Assembly: GCA_030746295.1 (NCBI GenBank)
Contig: JASLMY010000039.1
Location: forward strand, 1 to 25,707
Direction of reading: 5' to 3'
DNA: 25,707 bases
DNA from: Alphaproteobacteria bacterium
Lineage (GTDB): Bacteria > Pseudomonadota > Alphaproteobacteria > GCA-2731375
Made by a program: the position numbers and the translations under genes. Positions 23,111-25,707 of the stretch are shown piece after piece; position 1 is the first letter of the stretch; the number at the start of each line of letters is the position of its first letter. Under the pieces are notes generated by a model that searched no databases, had not been told where the DNA came from, and saw nothing but the letters and a program-made list of their open reading frames with translations.

Positions 23111-23476
23111 TCATCGGCACATGAACTCGGGCCAGCAAGGAAACTGCTCGTTGGAGACGTAGTAGGCGAGCTTCCAGTAGATGGCATAGAACCAGCCGAA
23201 GTAATAGCCGAGAAAGCCGGTCAGGCCGATCGTCGGCAGGATGTAGAGCCGCCAGCCCGGCGGCTCGTTGCGACCGTCGGCGCGGACGCGTGAGGTCAGC
23301 TTGTTGGTGGCGACGGCGGAGATGCAGATCTGCCCCGGCCCGGCCATCGCGCGCAGCTTGCGGGCATAGTCGATGTCGCGCGCGCCCAGGCCGCCGAGGT
23401 TGATGCCGAGGCGGAGCGACAGGTCGCGGTCGCGAAGCATCGCCCGCTGCACCTCGCGGGCGAAGCCGTTGGCCCG
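23111..23476 (-). pseudogene. Degenerate nucleotide-cyclase-like membrane protein, C-terminal part (frameshifted)
   Basis: Continues the gene that starts at 23685, in the next frame. The cyclase-like core is clear: RANGFAREVQRAMLRDRDLS, then LRLGINLGGLGARDIDYARKL and GPGQICISAVATNKL, which is the layout of the second half of class III adenylate/guanylate cyclase domains. A hydrophobic segment (LPTIGLTGFLGYYFGWFYAI, continuing YWKLAYY) follows near the end, then a short tail ending MCR. So the reconstructed protein is a soluble cyclase-like domain with one C-terminal membrane anchor. One more G in the GGG at 23475-23473 (minus strand) would join it to the N-terminal part as LDGANGF. Confidence 0.65.
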
Positions 23477-23685
23477 TCGAGGCGCGGGAAGACCGCCAGC
23501 AGCTCCAGATCCGAGCTTTCGACCAGTCGGCCGCCGCCATCCGCCAAGATCGCCTCGACACGTTCCAGCGCGTCGCCGGCCTCGGCCTCCGCGCCGATCG
23601 AGACAATCGCGACGAAGCGCATCGAGAAGTCGTCGGGGTTCTCGGCCCCCAGGACTTGGCTCTCGGTCACCGCGTTCGCGGCCAT
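23296..23685 (-). pseudogene. Degenerate nucleotide-cyclase-like membrane protein, N-terminal part (frameshifted)
   Basis: The start ATG at 23685 (MAANAVTESQVLG) has TGAGGA 6 bases upstream and lies 8 bases after the phnA stop. The core opens FVAIVSIGAEAEAGDALERV and continues GRLVESSDLELLAVFPRLD, then departs into nonsense (GPTASPARCS) at 23476. In class III cyclases the matching places read as an Asp-bearing VLFADIVGFT and a GDG-containing strand. Here both metal-binding aspartates seem to be missing, so even the repaired protein would be a pseudo-enzyme. Close spacing and shared strand make it a partner of phnA, perhaps a sensor or regulator. Confidence 0.65.
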
Positions 23686-23693
23686 TTGAGTCC

Positions 23694-24947
23694 TCAGTTG
23701 GTGCCGTTGATGGCGAAATCGAAGACCTCGTGGCTCGTCGGCCGCCGGCCCTCGGCATAGGCCGCGTAGCTGTCGTTCAAGGGCCGGTTCAGGATCAGAG
23801 GTACGTTGGCCTCGAAGAGGCTGCCGTGGGTCCGCAGCCGGTGGCCACGGAGGGCGGAGAGGTCGTGGTCTTCGGCCCGGCTGCCGATGACCGTCTTCTC
23901 GTCGCCCATCACGGCGACGTCGCCCTCGCGGTCGATTGGTTGCTGCAATTCCCGCGCCGCGTCGTCGGCCAGCCAAGCCTTGGCCACGCCCGGCAGCTCG
24001 GCCACCGCCTCGAGGATCGGCTCCGGCGCCAGGCCGTCGTTGCAATAGACCCGGACGAAGCCGCCCAGTGCCCCATGGTGGCCGACGAAGGCATCGGTGA
24101 TCGGACAGATGACGGTGCTCCGCCCGGCCCCGAGGGCGGCGTCCAAGATGTCCTGCAACCAGATCACGCACGGGCTACCGTCCGGGTTCGACTTGTCGCC
24201 CATGCCGTGATCCGCGGTCAGCGCCACCGTCGCCCCCAGCTCCGCCAGGCGGCCGAAGCGCTGGTCCAGGTCGGCGTAGAACTGGTTCGCGGTCGCGTCG
24301 CCCGGCGCATGGGCGTGCTGAATGAAGTCGGTCAGTGACAGATAGAGAATGTCGGGCCGCCGCTCTTCCAGAAGCTTGATGCCGGCATCGAGGACGAAGA
24401 GCGACAACTCGGCCGAGTACATGTCGGGGAGCGGTTGCCCCACCAACTCCAGAACCCCTTCGATGCCGTTCTCGGCCATCGTGCAACGGTCGGCATGTTG
24501 CGAGGAGAGGCTGACCGAGCCACCCGAGAGGTCCATGCCCTTCTGCAGTTGCTGGCGGAGCTTGTCCTTGGCGGTGATCGAGACCACCTTGGCGCCGGCG
24601 CGCGAGAAGGCGCCCATCACCGACTCGGCACGCAGCAGCTCCGGCCCGGTCATCACCACCGGCTGGCCGCTTTCGCGGTCGAGGTAGAAGTTGCCCGAGA
24701 TGCCATGCACGGCGGGCGGGCGGCCGGTGACGATCGACATGTTGTTGGGACAGGTGAAGCTCGGCATCGAGCCCTGGGCGACGGCGTAGTAGCCCTCGGC
24801 GGCAAAGCGCGCCATGTTGGGAACGATGCCGGCCTCGAAGCCGTGCACCAGGTATTCGGGGTCGCCACCGTCGATGCAGACCACGACCACCGGCCGCGCC
24901 GGCCAGCGGTAGTGGATACCGTTCACCTCGATGGTCGCCTCGGCCAC
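23694..24947 (-). CDS. phnA: Phosphonoacetate hydrolase
   Basis: A 417-residue zinc enzyme of the alkaline-phosphatase superfamily that cleaves the C-P bond of phosphonoacetate to acetate and phosphate. Resemblance to the characterised PhnA enzymes runs through the protein: EVNGIHYRWPARPVVVVCIDG (metal Asp26), GSMPSFTCPNNMSIVTGRPP with nucleophile Thr65, VVMTGPELLRAESVMGAFSR, AGAKVVSITAKDKLRQQL, TDFIQHAHAPGDATANQFY, ADHGMGDKSNPDG, and a late metal His in RTHGSLFEANVPLIL. The GTG start at 24947 is chosen because GGGGA lies about 8 bases upstream and homologues begin near here; ATG 24995 is the next in-frame choice but has no ribosome site. No signal peptide. No LysR-type phnR is nearby. Its substrate could be taken up by the phnCDEE importer 20 kb away. 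Confidence 0.93.
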   Translation of the reverse strand: MAEATIEVNGIHYRWPARPVVVVCIDGGDPEYLVHGFEAGIVPNMARFAAEGYYAVAQGSMPSFTCPNNMSIVTGRPPAVHGISGNFYLDRESGQPVVMTGPELLRAESVMGAFSRAGAKVVSITAKDKLRQQLQKGMDLSGGSVSLSSQHADRCTMAENGIEGVLELVGQPLPDMYSAELSLFVLDAGIKLLEERRPDILYLSLTDFIQHAHAPGDATANQFYADLDQRFGRLAELGATVALTADHGMGDKSNPDGSPCVIWLQDILDAALGAGRSTVICPITDAFVGHHGALGGFVRVYCNDGLAPEPILEAVAELPGVAKAWLADDAARELQQPIDREGDVAVMGDEKTVIGSRAEDHDLSALRGHRLRTHGSLFEANVPLILNRPLNDSYAAYAEGRRPTSHEVFDFAINGTN

Positions 24948-25040
24948 GGTCGTTTCCCCAAGTCCCCCTGTCGATCGGAGGCCCGAGACTATCATTCTGG
25001 GCAGCGACCCGCGAGATTGATCTGAGGGCGGCGGCCCGCG

Positions 25041-25517
25041 TCAGTGGTCGCTGCCGTCCTTCCGGGTGAAGCGTGCCGAGAGGCCGCGCTTCATGTGCAG
25101 GTCGATATCGGGATAGTGGCACTCGTCGGCGGCCGAGCGGTCACCGACCACGAGGAACCGCACCGGCCGGTCGCTCCGGTTGACGAGGCAGTGGCCATCG
25201 GGCTTGCCGGCCGGAAATCCCGCCGCCATGCCGGGGCCGAGCGCCGTCTCGCCGGCCTCGGTGACGAGGATCAGATCGCCGTCGAGGACATATACGAACT
25301 CGTCCTCGCGGCTGTGCCAATGACGTTGGGAGGAGGCGGCGCCGGGCTGGAGGGTGACCAGGTTGACGCCGAAGTTGGAGAGCCCCAGGGCATCGCCCAG
25401 GGCCCTGACCTCTCGCCCCTCGACGACCCCCTGAAAGGCCGCCGGATAGGCCGAGCCGGTCCGACCCTGGAGATCGTTCGGATCGACAATCGGAAATTCG
25501 CTCGCCTTCGTCGCCAT
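25041..25517 (-). CDS. Cupin-domain protein
   Basis: A 158-residue single-cupin protein. The metal-binding motif 1 is HWHSREDEFVYVLDGD (two His and one Glu), and motif 2 includes the late His in KPDGHCLVNRSD. The fold usually binds Fe, Mn or Zn and acts as an enzyme or sensor, but the sequence gives no substrate. The start ATG at 25517 follows GGAGGTGGGG, a strong ribosome site. The stop lies 93 bp before phnA on the same strand, so the two could be one transcript. The C-terminal tail after about residue 130 is variable and basic. Confidence 0.85.
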   Translation of the reverse strand: MATKASEFPIVDPNDLQGRTGSAYPAAFQGVVEGREVRALGDALGLSNFGVNLVTLQPGAASSQRHWHSREDEFVYVLDGDLILVTEAGETALGPGMAAGFPAGKPDGHCLVNRSDRPVRFLVVGDRSAADECHYPDIDLHMKRGLSARFTRKDGSDH

Positions 25518-25581
25518 GCCCCACCTCCATCAAATCGAGACCGCCCGGAGGCTCGCACATCTCACGCAAGCCGGCCAGGGG

Positions 25582-25707
25582 TCAGCGGATCAAGCCGTCG
25601 ACCACCCCGCCGAAGGCGGGTTGGCGAAGCCCAAAGCGCTCGGCTTCGAGGCTCATATCGAGGCTGGAATGGCGCGGCCGGGCCGCAATCGGATGCGTCT
25701 CCGGATC
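25582..25707 (-). CDS. C-terminus of an RmlD-like sugar-nucleotide reductase (cut by window edge)
   Basis: Only the last 41 residues are present; the rest lies beyond the right edge. The reading frame gives DPETHPIAARPRHSSLDMSL and EAERFGLRQPAFGGVVDGLI. The RPxxSxLDxS...FGxxxP...G pattern is the usual end of dTDP-4-dehydrorhamnose reductase and related SDR sugar reductases. This is a short match, so the call is modest. It is upstream of the cupin gene on the same strand by 64 bp. Confidence 0.6.
   Translation of the reverse strand, partial: DPETHPIAARPRHSSLDMSLEAERFGLRQPAFGGVVDGLIR

Noticed and set aside
1..25707. CRISPR array, tRNA, rRNA, insertion sequence or integrase
   Set aside because: No spaced direct repeats, tRNA-like folds, conserved rRNA stretches or transposase-like proteins were seen in reading both strands.

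Overview
The window is a high-GC, densely coded stretch whose protein families and gene style fit an alphaproteobacterium, probably Rhodospirillales-like and possibly uncultured; no rRNA, tRNA, CRISPR array or insertion sequence was seen. Genes occur in short runs on both strands. No gap between genes exceeds about 170 bases; the largest are 4609-4765, 5485-5650, 14257-14399, 17520-17662 and 22971-23110.

Layout. 1-928 (minus) is a truncated zinc-type alcohol dehydrogenase/quinone reductase. 1039-4608 (minus) is a complete phosphonate-type ABC importer, read phnD-phnC-phnE-phnE, with a promoter-like pair upstream and a very strong hairpin between phnD and phnC. 4766-5484 (minus) holds two small unknown proteins. 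5651-7356 (plus) is a polytopic membrane protein broken by one frameshift. 7400-9027 (minus) holds a lipoprotein alpha/beta hydrolase and a uracil-DNA-glycosylase-like protein. 9150-10217 (plus) is a malate/lactate-type dehydrogenase. 10238-10856 (minus) is a higBA toxin-antitoxin pair with a recognisable promoter and operator.

10949-14256 (minus) is the most striking part. A phosphonate monoester hydrolase/sulfatase-family enzyme is followed by a gene with an in-frame TGA in a U-G-S-C motif. A stem-loop with the geometry of a bacterial SECIS follows the TGA at once. I read this as a 554-residue UGSC-family selenoprotein that a standard gene caller would split into two genes. A 20-bp near-palindrome lies upstream of the pair.

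14400-17519 (minus) is an acyl-CoA operon: carboxyltransferase, SDR dehydrogenase and enoyl-CoA hydratase. 17663-18913 (plus) is a NupC-type nucleoside transporter, meeting a small unknown gene tail to tail. 19239-21941 (plus) encodes a nitronate monooxygenase-like protein, a PaaI-type thioesterase and a zinc alcohol dehydrogenase. 21993-22970 (minus) is a Gfo/Idh/MocA oxidoreductase.

23111-24947 (minus) is a phosphonoacetate hydrolase (phnA) followed at 8 bp by a frameshifted, degenerate nucleotide-cyclase-like protein with a C-terminal membrane segment. A cupin protein and the end of an RmlD-like sugar-nucleotide reductase close the window.

Taken together, three separate units concern organophosphonates: uptake (PhnCDEE), ester cleavage (phosphonate monoester hydrolase) and C-P cleavage of phosphonoacetate (PhnA). 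No C-P lyase genes are present. Whether these units and the selenoprotein act together is inference.
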